This document shows, in pieces, positions 53,840-62,939 of a DNA stretch of 64,000 nucleotides. The position numbers and the translations under genes were made by a program. The stretch lies in assembly GCF_014647795.1 (NCBI RefSeq), contig NZ_BMPW01000004.1, positions 372,001 through 436,000 of the forward strand, given 5' to 3'. The number at the start of each line of letters is the position of its first letter. The first letter of the stretch is position 1. The DNA comes from Actinoplanes campanulatus (GTDB lineage Bacteria; Actinomycetota; Actinomycetes; Mycobacteriales; Micromonosporaceae). The notes beneath the pieces are model-generated. The model did not search any database, had not been told where the DNA came from, and worked only from the letters and a program-made list of their open reading frames with translations.

Positions 53840-54196
53840 ATGAGATACGGCGTGCAGAGACGGCGGCCGCGGGGCTGGGCACATCCCGACCTCGGTGACG
53901 TCGACCTCGGCCGGGTGCTCGACGCCCTCGGCGACCCGGTCCGGCTGGAGGTCGTCCGGCAGTTGGCCGCCGCCGGGGGAGTGGTGCGGGGCGCGTTCGA
54001 CGTGCCGGTGACCGGTCAGACCCTCTCCCATCACCTGAGGACTCTCACCACCGCCGGTCTCGTACGGGTGAGCCAGGCCGGCCGGTTCCGGTGCTGCGAG
54101 CTGCGCGCACGTGAGGTGGAGCAGCGTTTTCCCGGACTGCTGCCGGCGATCCTGGCCAATGCCGGCGGCGGTGCCGTACGCATGATGCCGCCGTGA
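53840..54196 (+). CDS. ArsR-family HTH regulator
   Basis: A 118-residue winged-helix regulator: [19 protein letters not shown], then [27 protein letters not shown]. It has no obvious metal-binding Cys pair in the recognition helix, though a CC is present (FRCCELRA). The ATG at 53840 begins near the conserved region. A GTG at 53726 with a good GGAAG site would add 38 low-complexity residues, so the start is uncertain. It lies immediately before the ribonucleotide reductase leader, but a functional link is not evident. Confidence 0.75.
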   Translation: MRYGVQRRRPRGWAHPDLGDVDLGRVLDALGDPVRLEVVRQLAAAGGVVRGAFDVPVTGQTLSHHLRTLTTAGLVRVSQAGRFRCCELRAREVEQRFPGLLPAILANAGGGAVRMMPP

Positions 54197-54211
54197 GAGT
54201 GACGGTTTGGA

Positions 54212-54255
54212 CACACCATGTGGGGCTGTGACTTTCCGATGCCGCCCATATATGG
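54212..54255. promoter_or_regulatory. candidate pair of NrdR boxes
   Basis: CACACCATGTG (54212-54222) and CCATATATGG (54246-54255) are two dyads about 33 bp apart centre to centre, close to the three-turn spacing of NrdR box pairs (consensus ACACwATATwGTGT). The second may overlap a -10 element preceded by TGTGAC. NrdR control of nrd operons is well known in Streptomyces. Box identity is by eye. Confidence 0.4.
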
Positions 54256-54451
54256 TGTTCCCCGCAGCTGGTTCGGCCGCGCCTGTCAGGGTGTGTCCGA
54301 GGCAACAGGGAACCCGGTGTGAAACCGGGACTGCCCCGCAGCGGTGAGTGGGAACGACCGCCGTCATGAAGCACTGGGCCCGCCAGGGCCTGGGAAGCGA
54401 CGGCCAGTAGGCGGCTTTACCCCAAAGCCCACGAGTCCGAAGACCTGCCAG
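54253..54451 (+). promoter_or_regulatory. cobalamin (B12) riboswitch
   Basis: The leader of nrdA carries hallmark cobalamin-riboswitch segments: the AACCCGGTGTGAAACCGGGA hairpin, CTGCCCCGCAGCGGTGAG, GGCCAGTAGG, and the 3' AGTCCGAAGACCTGCC. In Streptomyces a B12 riboswitch shuts off class Ia nrdAB when cobalamin is present, so that the B12-dependent class II enzyme is used. The same logic is expected here. The edges are approximate. From 54452 to 54591 lies the expression platform leading to the nrdA ribosome site. Confidence 0.92.
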
Positions 54452-54591
54452 CGCGCCGTGCATCTCAGTTGATGCGCGGCGGTCGAAGGCCGCGTGGGAC
54501 GGCCGACGCCATCAGCCGGGCCCCTCGTGGGCCGCGGCGGCGTCCTCCTGCGCACCCGAGACCTGGGCCGGCGTGATGAGGGGGACGAGAC

Positions 54592-56988
54592 ATGACAGCA
54601 GCTACGCAGGATCCGCCGGCTACCGGACTTGTGCCGGAGCAGCGCCGCAATGTGATGCAGGTGCGCAAGCGAAACGGCGATCTGGAGCCGGTCGACGTCA
54701 ACAAGATCGTCAAGGCGGTCGAGTTGTGGGTCGCCGATCTCGGCGAGGTCGACCCGCTGCGGGTGGCGACCAAGACCATCAGCGGCCTGTACGACGGCGC
54801 GACCACCGCTGAGCTGGACAAGCTGTCGATCCAGACGGCGGCCGAGCTGATCGGCGAGGAACCGCAGTACTCGAAACTCGCCGCCCGGCTGCTCGCCGCG
54901 TACGTCGACAAGGAGGTCCGCGGTCAGGGTGTCGCCAGCTTCAGCCAGTCGATCCGCTACGCCCACGGCCTCGGCCTGATCGGCGATGAGACCGCGGCGT
55001 TCGTGGCCCGCAACGCGCGCAAGCTCGACGACGCCGTGGACGTCGCCGGTGACCTGCGGTTCGAGTACTTCGGTCTGCGCACCGTCGCCGACCGCTACCT
55101 GCTGCGCCACCCGCAGTCCCGCCTGGTTGTGGAGACCCCGCAGTACTGGCTGCTGCGCGTCGCCTGCGGGCTGTCCACAGACGCCCGCGAGGCGATCGGC
55201 TTCTACCGCCTGATGTCGAGTCTGGCCTATCTGCCCAGCTCACCGACACTGTTCAACTCCGGAACCCGGCACACCCAGATGTCGTCGTGCTTCCTGGTCG
55301 ACTCGCCGAAGGACGAACTGGACTCGATCTACGAGCGCTACCACCAGGTCGCGAAGCTGTCGAAGTTCTCCGGCGGCATCGGTATCGCCTGGTCGCGCAT
55401 CCGCGGCCGGGGCGCCCTGATCCGTGGCACGAATGGAAAGTCGAACGGCATCGTCCCGTTCCTGAAAACGCTCGACGCCGGGGTGGCGGCGGTCAATCAG
55501 GGCGGCCGCCGTAAAGGCGCCGCATGTGTCTATCTGGAGCCGTGGCACCCGGACATCGAGGAGTTCCTGGAGCTGCGCGACAACACCGGTGAGGAGTCCC
55601 GCCGCACGCACAACCTGAACCTGGCGAACTGGATCCCGGACGAGTTCATGCGCCGTGTCGAGGCCGACGGCGAATGGTCGCTCATCGACCCGTCTGACGC
55701 CCCGTCACTGCCGGACCTGTTCGGTGACGAATTCACCGAGGCCTACCAGGCGGCCGAGAAGAAGGCTGTCAAAACCGTCAAAGCCCGCGATTTGTACGGC
55801 CGGATGATGCGCACCCTGGCGCAGACCGGCAACGGCTGGATGACGTTCAAGGACCGCTCGAACGCGCTGTCGAACCAGACGGGCGAGCCCGGCAACGTGA
55901 TCCACCTGTCGAACCTGTGCACCGAGATCCTCGAGGTCAACAACGACGACGAGACGGCTGTCTGCAACCTCGGCTCGATCAACCTGGGTCAACACGTCAA
56001 CGTTGACGGTGTTGACTGGGTCAAGTTGAGGGAGACGGTGCGGACCGCGGTCGTCTACCTGGACCGGGTCATCGACATCAACTACTACCCGTCGCAGCAG
56101 GCCGCGGCGTCGAACCCGCGGTGGCGGCCGGTCGGGCTCGGGCTGATGGGCCTGCAGGACGCGTTCTTCACCCTGCGGCTGCCGTTCGACTCGGCCGAGG
56201 CCAAGGAACTGTCGACCCGCGTCCAGGAGGAGATCTTCCTGACCGCCCTGGAGACGTCGGCCGAACTCGCCGCCGCGGTCGGCCCGCATCCGGCGTACCC
56301 CGAGACCCGGGCCGCCAAGGGCGAGTTGCATCCGGACCTGTGGGGCGCCGAGGTCACGCAGACCGGCCGGTGGGAGGCGCTGCGATCGGCCATCGCCGCA
56401 CACGGGCTGCGCAACTCGCTGCTGATCGCGATCGCGCCCACCGCGACGATCGCGTCCATCGCCGGCGCCTACGAGTGCATCGAGCCGCAGGTGTCCAACC
56501 TGTTCAAACGCGAGACCATGTCCGGCGAGTTCCTTCAGATCAACACCTATCTGGTACGGGAACTCAAGTCCCGCGGACTGTGGACCGCCGCCATCCGCGA
56601 GCAGATCAAGCGCGCCGAAGGTTCGGTGCAGGCGATCGCCGAACTGCCGGACGACGTACGGGAACTGTTCCGCACCGCATGGGAACTGCCGCAGAAGGCG
56701 CTGATCGAACTCGCCGCGGCCCGGGCCCCGTTCATCGACCAGTCGCAATCGTTGAACCTGTTCATGGCCGCACCGACCATCAACAAGCTCTCCTCGATGT
56801 ACCTGTACGCGTGGAAGGCCGGTCTCAAGACCAGCTACTACCTGCGCTCGCGCCCGGCGACCCGCATCCAGCAGGCCACCGTCGCGGTCGCGCCCGCTGT
56901 CACCGCCCCGGTCTCGCTCATCCCGGCGCTCACGCCGGCCGAGGCCTGTTCCCTGGAAAATCCCGAATCGTGTGAGGCCTGCCAGTAA
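54592..56988 (+). CDS. nrdA: class Ia ribonucleoside-diphosphate reductase, alpha subunit
   Basis: A 798-residue large subunit that reduces ribonucleoside diphosphates using a thiyl radical. An N-terminal ATP-cone (VRKRNGDLEPVDVNKIVKAVE, about 20-110) indicates dATP allosteric control. Active-site cysteines are visible in QMSSCFLVDS, HLSNLCTEILE and AVCNLGSINLG. The C-terminal redox pair is in ESCEACQ. The start has GAGGGGGACGAG upstream. It is coupled to nrdB by a one-base overlap (TAATG). Expression is controlled by the upstream riboswitch and probably by NrdR boxes. Confidence 0.96.
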   Translation: MTAATQDPPATGLVPEQRRNVMQVRKRNGDLEPVDVNKIVKAVELWVADLGEVDPLRVATKTISGLYDGATTAELDKLSIQTAAELIGEEPQYSKLAARLLAAYVDKEVRGQGVASFSQSIRYAHGLGLIGDETAAFVARNARKLDDAVDVAGDLRFEYFGLRTVADRYLLRHPQSRLVVETPQYWLLRVACGLSTDAREAIGFYRLMSSLAYLPSSPTLFNSGTRHTQMSSCFLVDSPKDELDSIYERYHQVAKLSKFSGGIGIAWSRIRGRGALIRGTNGKSNGIVPFLKTLDAGVAAVNQGGRRKGAACVYLEPWHPDIEEFLELRDNTGEESRRTHNLNLANWIPDEFMRRVEADGEWSLIDPSDAPSLPDLFGDEFTEAYQAAEKKAVKTVKARDLYGRMMRTLAQTGNGWMTFKDRSNALSNQTGEPGNVIHLSNLCTEILEVNNDDETAVCNLGSINLGQHVNVDGVDWVKLRETVRTAVVYLDRVIDINYYPSQQAAASNPRWRPVGLGLMGLQDAFFTLRLPFDSAEAKELSTRVQEEIFLTALETSAELAAAVGPHPAYPETRAAKGELHPDLWGAEVTQTGRWEALRSAIAAHGLRNSLLIAIAPTATIASIAGAYECIEPQVSNLFKRETMSGEFLQINTYLVRELKSRGLWTAAIREQIKRAEGSVQAIAELPDDVRELFRTAWELPQKALIELAAARAPFIDQSQSLNLFMAAPTINKLSSMYLYAWKAGLKTSYYLRSRPATRIQQATVAVAPAVTAPVSLIPALTPAEACSLENPESCEACQ

Positions 56989-57983
56989 TGCTGCTCGACC
57001 CCGGAATGGACCTGACCCTGCGGCCGATGAAGTACCCGCACTTCTTCGACCGCTTCAAGGACGCCATCAAGAACACCTGGACCGTGGAGGAGGTCGACCT
57101 GCACTCCGACCTCGCCGACCTGGCCAAACTGTCGCCCGCCGAACAGCACCTGGTGTCCCGGCTGGTCGCCTTCTTCGCCACCGGCGACACCATCGTCGCC
57201 AACAACCTGGTCCTCAATCTGTATCAGCACGTCAACTCGCCCGAGGGCCGGCTCTATCTGTCGCGCCAGTTGTTCGAGGAGGCCGTGCACGTCCAGTTCT
57301 ACCTGAACCTGCTCGACACCTACGTGCCCGACGAGCAGGAGCGTTTCGAGGCGTTCGCCGCGGTCGAGAACATCCCGTCGATCGCCCGTAAGGCCGAGTT
57401 CTGCTTCAAGTGGATCGACTCGGTCTTCGACCTGCGCAAACTGGAGACCAAAGAACACCGGCGGGCCTTCCTGCTCAACGTCATCTGTTTCGCCGCCTGC
57501 ATCGAAGGGCTGTTCTTCTACGGCGCCTTCGCGTACGTCTACTTCCTGCGCTCCCGCGGCGTGTTGCAGGGCCTGGCGTCCGGCACCAACTGGGTGTTCC
57601 GCGACGAGAGCATGCACATGGCGTTCGCCTTCGACGTCGTCGACCAGGTACGGGCCGAGGAACCCGACCTGTTCGACGCCACGATGGAGCAGCAGGTCCG
57701 CGACATGCTGGCCGAGGCCGTCGAATGCGAGGTCCAGTTCGCGGCGGACCTGCTGGAGCAGGGCGTCTCCGGGATGTCGCTCGGGGACATGCGTGAATAC
57801 CTTCAGCACGTCGCCGACCGGCGGCTCGCCGCGCTCGGCATCGACCCGATGTACGGCAGTAGGAACCCCTTCGCGTTCATGGAACTGCAGGACGTGCAGG
57901 AGCTGTCGAACTTCTTCGAGCGGCGCGTGTCGGCATACCAGGTCGGCGTGACCGGAACCGTCAGCTTCGACGACGATTTCTGA
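56988..57983 (+). CDS. nrdB: class Ia ribonucleotide reductase, beta subunit
   Basis: A 331-residue R2 subunit that supplies the tyrosyl radical. Metal ligands are seen in ATGDTIVANN (Asp), FEEAVHVQFY (Glu, His, with the final Tyr at the radical position) and RDESMHMAFAF (Glu, His). It forms the alpha2-beta2 complex with NrdA. It shares one base with the nrdA stop, so the two are co-translated. Streptomyces has a third gene (nrdS) in this operon; here a terminator follows instead. Confidence 0.95.
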   Translation: MLLDPGMDLTLRPMKYPHFFDRFKDAIKNTWTVEEVDLHSDLADLAKLSPAEQHLVSRLVAFFATGDTIVANNLVLNLYQHVNSPEGRLYLSRQLFEEAVHVQFYLNLLDTYVPDEQERFEAFAAVENIPSIARKAEFCFKWIDSVFDLRKLETKEHRRAFLLNVICFAACIEGLFFYGAFAYVYFLRSRGVLQGLASGTNWVFRDESMHMAFAFDVVDQVRAEEPDLFDATMEQQVRDMLAEAVECEVQFAADLLEQGVSGMSLGDMREYLQHVADRRLAALGIDPMYGSRNPFAFMELQDVQELSNFFERRVSAYQVGVTGTVSFDDDF

Positions 57984-57992
57984 CCGGCACTC

Positions 57993-58027
57993 GAAACGGC
58001 CGGGACCCTCGCGGTCCCGGCCGTTTC
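57993..58027. terminator. bidirectional terminator between nrdB and kinase gene
   Basis: Perfect 15-bp arms (GAAACGGCCGGGACC and complement) with a 5-nt loop lie between the convergent stops at 57983 and 58026. The kinase stop codon overlaps its right arm. Confidence 0.85.
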
Positions 58028-61000
58028 AGGTGCGGCTCATGTCCGGGTGAGTTCCCACCGTGACAACGGTCGCCGGCGGAAGCGAGACGACGAAGGTCGA
58101 CCCGTGCGCGGGCGAGTGGCGATAGCGTATGTCGCCGCCGTTGGCGCGAGCCAGTTCACGGACGATGTACAGGCCCAGCCCGGTGCCGGCGACCTTCCCG
58201 GCGGTGTTCTCGGCGCGTGCGAAGCGGTCGAACAGCCGGTCGCGGAACTCCGGCGGCACGCCCGGGCCCCGGTCGGCGACGTCGATGGTCACGGGGCCGC
58301 CGTCGGAGCCGTGCACGTCGATCGCCTCGACCCCGCCGCCGTACTTGTCCGCGTTGCTGATCAGGTTGGTGAGGATCTGGTCGAGGTGGCCGGGCTGGAC
58401 GGCGGCGACGAGGTCGGGCGGGCAGGAGACGGTGACCGCGGTGGTGGCGGCGCCGAGCGCGGCCTCGATGTGGTCGGCCACCCGGACCGGGCGCGGGGTC
58501 GCGGTGAGCCGGCCGGCGTCGATGCTGACCAGGGCGAGTACCTCCTCGACGATGCCGGCCAGCCGCCGGGCGGCGCCCTGTTGTCTGGCGAGCAGCCGCT
58601 CGGCCGACGGTGGCAGGGGATCGCCGGTCAGGACCAGGTCGAGGCTGCCGAGGATCGTGGCCAGCGGGTTGTTGATCTCGTGGCCGAGCATGCCGATCAG
58701 GTCGGCCTTGAGCTGGTTGGCGGCCTCCAGCTCGCGGTTGCGGTCGGCGATCTCCGCGGTGCGTGCCCGGACCTCGTTCTCCAGCGAGTCGTAGTGCAGG
58801 GCGTTGTCGAGGGAGACGGCCAGTTGCCCGGCGATCAGTTCGACGGTCTGCAGGCGGCTGGTGGAGAAGACGCCGCGTTGCCTGCGGTTGGCCAGGACCA
58901 GGACGGCGTCTTCGGCGCTCTGGCAGGGAACCGGGATGACCAGCAGGCTGCACGCCTCGAGACCGGTCAGGTACGGATCCTGCGAGAACCGGTCGTCGCG
59001 GGTCGCGTCGGCGACCAGCAGCGGTTGGTGGGTGCGTTCGACGTAACGGACGGCGGACGCCGGCAGGCTGGTGGTGGACGAGCCGGAGACGGTGCGGTCC
59101 CGCAGCGACAGATGCACGTCGGTGGCCCCGGTCATCGCGCACAACACATCGATCACCTGCGTGGTCAGCCCGGCGAGGGTGGTCTTCGAGCTGAGCGCCC
59201 GCGACGCGCGCAGGATCGCCCTCAGGTCCAGGCGGTCGGCGCCGCTGCCCGGGCCGACGATCGCCGTGTTCCGCAGGAAGGGGTGCTCGGCTTCGAGGCG
59301 TGCGACCGGGCCGCCGGCGCCCCAAGCCTGGTACGCGTCGCGCGCCTCGGCCAGCAGCCGGCGCCCGGCGTGCGTCAGCCCCTGCTCCAGATGCAGGCGG
59401 GCGGCCCGTTCGGCGAGCAGGGCGTGATGCCATGGGCGGCCCGTCACCTCGTTCAGGCCCTCGTCGAACAGCCGGATCGCGGTGACGGCGTCGCCACCGG
59501 CCCGGGCCTTCTCCGCGTCCACGAGCAGCAGCAGCGGCCGGAAGTTGCAGGGCATGTCGGCGGCCCGGCGGGCCAGCCAGTCCCGAGCGTCCGCCGTCGC
59601 GGGGGAGGGGTCGCTGAGGCAGCGGGTGACCCGGGCGAGCGCACTGGAGTAGAACCCACGGATCGCCTTGCAGTGCACCATCGCCGCGGCCGAGTGCTCC
59701 TCCAAGGCCGTGGTGTCGTCGCTCAGCAGCGCCGCCAGGGCGCGGTCCAGGTGATAGCCGGCGAGTAGGGCCGAGTTTTCGCCGATCTCGTCCAGGTAGG
59801 CCGCCTCGTCGAAGTCCTCGCCGTCGAACGGCCCCGGCCCGGCGGTTTGCCCACGCAACACCTGGATCAGCCGCCGGTGTCCGAGAGCCATCAGCCGGGC
59901 ATGCCAGTTGCCGGTCCGTTCCGCGAAGGCCAGCACCGCCGTGGTCTCCTCGGCGCAGGTCTGCAGCGAGTCCTCGGTCTCCAACAGCAGGACCAGCAAC
60001 CGCGCCCAGTGCCACCCGGCGATCTGCACGTCGCCGACCGCGAGGAGCTCGTCGCGAACCTGCCAGCAGCCCTCGACGACCTCCTCCAGCGGCTCGAACC
60101 AGGGCGCGGCCAGCAACAGGTGCTGGTAGGCGGCCACCGCCGCCGCGTGGTAACCGTGCTCGCGAGCGGCCCGCAGCGCGTGCCCGGTCAGCAGGTATCC
60201 GGTGCGGTGGTCGTCGAGCAGCCAACTCGTCACGCGTATGGCCCCGCCCAGAGTGCCGGTCAGCGGCTCGCACACCCCGTTGCGCTGCCACAGCGTGTGT
60301 GTTCGCAGCACCAGCCAGGCGTGCAGGTCCGGGTCGATCATGTAGGTGGGCCCCTGCATCCGCTGCAGGATCCGGGCCACCGCGACGATCCGCGGATCGG
60401 TGGACTCCCACGTCGGGTAGGCCGGTCCACGGACGGCCACCCAGTCCCGGAGCTCGAGCACGGCGCGCTGGTTGTCCGCGACCAGGTCGGCCGGCGGGGT
60501 GATGCCGAACCGCCGCAGCGCGTCGAGCCCGAGAGCGATCGCCGCGGGGCACTCGTTGCGTACGGTCAGACTGTTGATCTGTACGGCGGTGGCGGTGGCA
60601 AGGATGAGAGGGTCCGGGGAGCGAGCGGCGAGATCGTGGTAGATCCGGTCAGCCTCGGTGTGCCGGCCCAGGCAGTAGAGCGTGGTGTGCCGGTCCACCG
60701 CGATCGCGTCGTCTGCGGCGCTGCCGGCGGCGAGGACCCGGTCGGCGGCGGCCAGCAGTTCGTCGGCGCCCGGATAGTTGGTAATCCGCGCGGCGCGGCG
60801 GCCGGCCTGGTGCAGCAGAGCCGATGCGGTCCGGCGCTCGCCGTCGTCGCTGACGAGGCCGGTGACCGCGAGGTACTGCTCGGCGGCCTGCTGCTCGTAG
60901 TCGCCGTGTGCGGCCAGGCGGCGGGCCATCGCCAGCCGCGATCGATCCATCTCGTCGGCCGGAACCAGATCTCGGGCTGCCTGCAGGACCAGGTCGTGGC

Positions 61001-62882
61001 AGAACTTGACCGTGCTGTCCGCGCTGATCAAGCCATCGGCGACGGCGGGAGCGAGGTGTGCCGGGAGGGAGACGGGCGGGGTCGCGGTGGCGGTGGCGAG
61101 CAGTTCCGGGGGGACGTTGCTGCCGAGACAGGTCAGCGCGACCAGTAGGCGTCGGGTCGTCGCCGGCTGTTGCTCCAGGCGGGCGGTGAGCAGTTGCGGC
61201 AGGTGGTGGCGGGTGACGAAGTTCCGTACCGGATCAGGGTCGAAGTCCCAGCCGTCTTCCGCCGGTGTCAGCAGGCCCTCGGCGCGAAGCCCGTTGATCA
61301 GTGCCACGGTGGCGTACGGATTCCCGGAAGTCGCCTCGCCGATCAGGTCGGCGAGCGACTCCGCGGCCGAGGGCTCCAGACGCAGCACCGCCCCGGTCAG
61401 CTCGGCCAGCCCGGCCCGGTCCAGCCCGGCCAGCCGCAACGGCGGCTCGGCGAATCCGTCGCGCTCCCAGCGCGCGGCGAGGCCGGCGAGCGGACGGCCG
61501 GCGTCGCTCTCCTCGTCCCGGTAGGCGCACACGACCAGCAGCCCGGGGACCGGCCCAGCGGCCACCAGCCCGTCCAGCACCCGCAGCGATGCGCTGGTCG
61601 CCCACTGCAGGTCGTCGACCATCATGACCAGGGGGCGGTGCGCCGCCACGGTGCGCAGCAGCGTGACCGAAGTCCCGCTGACCCTGGTCGGCGGGGTGAC
61701 CAGGTCCAGCGGCTCGGCCGCCTTCTGCCAGCCGAGCAGTATGTCCAGCTCGGGCACCACGCCGGACAACACGTTGCCGACCGGATCCAGTGCGGCGACC
61801 AGCCGTTCCCGGTGGTCCTCCAGCTCCGCCTCCGGTAGGGCGAGCAGCAGCTTGGCCAGGTTTCTGATCACCTGTACCGTGCCGCCGGCGTCGACACCGG
61901 TGCGGAACTGCTCGTATTTGCCGGCGAGAAACCAGCCACCGCGAGCGGCGATCAACGGTCGCAGCGTCTGTATCAGGGCGCTCTTGCCGATTCCGGCCGG
62001 CCCGCTGACCAGCACGGCCCGGCCGTCGCCGGCCAGCGCCCGGTCCAGGGCGGTGGCCAGTGTGCCGATCTGCGGGTCCCGGCCGACCAGGGTGGGCGGT
62101 GGCGGCAGGAACAGCGGAAAGTCCCGGTCGCCCGGCGTCCAGTCGCCGTCCGGGTCGGCCGTCCAGCGGGCGAGATCGTGTGCCAGGCCCTCGGCGCTCT
62201 GATAGCGCCGGTCCGGGTCCTTCTCCAGCAACCGCATGATGATGTCGCCCAGCCGCGGTGGCAGGCCCGAGGCGGACGGGGTGCCGACGAGGGTGCCGCG
62301 CACCAGCTCCAGAGGGTCGTGGCCGGTGACCGGGGGAGTGCCGGTGGCGAGGGTGTAAAGGGTGGCGCCGAGGCCGTAGAGGTCGGTGCGGCGATCGGTG
62401 CTCAGGCCGGTACGGCCGGTCTGCTCGGGCGCCAGGAAGCCGAGAGTGCCGACCGGGCCCTCGTCCGGTTCCGGGGCGCCGGTGAGCGCGACGTCGAAGT
62501 CGATGAGCAGCGGAGGAGCGTCCGGGCGCAGCACGACGTTGGCCGGGGTGATGTCGCGGTGCAGGACGCCGGCGCGGTGGACCCCGGCGAGTGTGGTGGC
62601 CAGGGCGTGTGCGGTGCGGACCAGGTCGGGCAGGGGCATCGGCCCGGCCGGTGGAGGGGTACCGCCGTCATCCTGCAGAACCAGGGTCCGGCGCGCCTGG
62701 TGTTCGGCGAGGCGGGGGACGCCGGGCATGCCGGCAAGCTTTTCCAGCACGGCACGTTCGTGCTCGACGCGGCGGATCGCGCCGGCCCCGGTGGCGTGTT
62801 TGCAGATCACGCCGGGACCGTCGGACGGGGTGTGGCGGGTCACCTGTGTCCGGTCACTCAGGTACAGCAGCTCCTCAGCCAC
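58026..62882 (-). CDS. fused Ser/Thr kinase-STAND ATPase-GAF-histidine kinase
   Basis: A 1618-residue soluble signalling protein. The N-terminal Ser/Thr kinase (about 1-265) has Lys28 (VICKHA), HRDITPANVV with Asp110, and DFD at 128-130 in place of DFG. A STAND/AAA ATPase follows (P-loop VSGPAGIGKSALIQ, about residue 295) and then a long helical region. A GAF domain (about 1200-1350) comes before a histidine kinase: phospho-acceptor in MLGHEINNPLATILGS, then NLISNADKYGGG and ADRGPGVPPEF, TGLGLYIVREL. Similar tri-functional kinases occur in actinobacteria and cyanobacteria. No transmembrane helix is seen, and no response regulator is adjacent. The GTG start has only a weak ribosome site. Confidence 0.9.
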   Translation of the reverse strand: MAEELLYLSDRTQVTRHTPSDGPGVICKHATGAGAIRRVEHERAVLEKLAGMPGVPRLAEHQARRTLVLQDDGGTPPPAGPMPLPDLVRTAHALATTLAGVHRAGVLHRDITPANVVLRPDAPPLLIDFDVALTGAPEPDEGPVGTLGFLAPEQTGRTGLSTDRRTDLYGLGATLYTLATGTPPVTGHDPLELVRGTLVGTPSASGLPPRLGDIIMRLLEKDPDRRYQSAEGLAHDLARWTADPDGDWTPGDRDFPLFLPPPPTLVGRDPQIGTLATALDRALAGDGRAVLVSGPAGIGKSALIQTLRPLIAARGGWFLAGKYEQFRTGVDAGGTVQVIRNLAKLLLALPEAELEDHRERLVAALDPVGNVLSGVVPELDILLGWQKAAEPLDLVTPPTRVSGTSVTLLRTVAAHRPLVMMVDDLQWATSASLRVLDGLVAAGPVPGLLVVCAYRDEESDAGRPLAGLAARWERDGFAEPPLRLAGLDRAGLAELTGAVLRLEPSAAESLADLIGEATSGNPYATVALINGLRAEGLLTPAEDGWDFDPDPVRNFVTRHHLPQLLTARLEQQPATTRRLLVALTCLGSNVPPELLATATATPPVSLPAHLAPAVADGLISADSTVKFCHDLVLQAARDLVPADEMDRSRLAMARRLAAHGDYEQQAAEQYLAVTGLVSDDGERRTASALLHQAGRRAARITNYPGADELLAAADRVLAAGSAADDAIAVDRHTTLYCLGRHTEADRIYHDLAARSPDPLILATATAVQINSLTVRNECPAAIALGLDALRRFGITPPADLVADNQRAVLELRDWVAVRGPAYPTWESTDPRIVAVARILQRMQGPTYMIDPDLHAWLVLRTHTLWQRNGVCEPLTGTLGGAIRVTSWLLDDHRTGYLLTGHALRAAREHGYHAAAVAAYQHLLLAAPWFEPLEEVVEGCWQVRDELLAVGDVQIAGWHWARLLVLLLETEDSLQTCAEETTAVLAFAERTGNWHARLMALGHRRLIQVLRGQTAGPGPFDGEDFDEAAYLDEIGENSALLAGYHLDRALAALLSDDTTALEEHSAAAMVHCKAIRGFYSSALARVTRCLSDPSPATADARDWLARRAADMPCNFRPLLLLVDAEKARAGGDAVTAIRLFDEGLNEVTGRPWHHALLAERAARLHLEQGLTHAGRRLLAEARDAYQAWGAGGPVARLEAEHPFLRNTAIVGPGSGADRLDLRAILRASRALSSKTTLAGLTTQVIDVLCAMTGATDVHLSLRDRTVSGSSTTSLPASAVRYVERTHQPLLVADATRDDRFSQDPYLTGLEACSLLVIPVPCQSAEDAVLVLANRRQRGVFSTSRLQTVELIAGQLAVSLDNALHYDSLENEVRARTAEIADRNRELEAANQLKADLIGMLGHEINNPLATILGSLDLVLTGDPLPPSAERLLARQQGAARRLAGIVEEVLALVSIDAGRLTATPRPVRVADHIEAALGAATTAVTVSCPPDLVAAVQPGHLDQILTNLISNADKYGGGVEAIDVHGSDGGPVTIDVADRGPGVPPEFRDRLFDRFARAENTAGKVAGTGLGLYIVRELARANGGDIRYRHSPAHGSTFVVSLPPATVVTVGTHPDMSRT

Positions 62883-62939
62883 ATATCGGATGATCCCACT
62901 TTCCGCATGATTTTTCCCTATATTTACAGCGGCTGGCCG

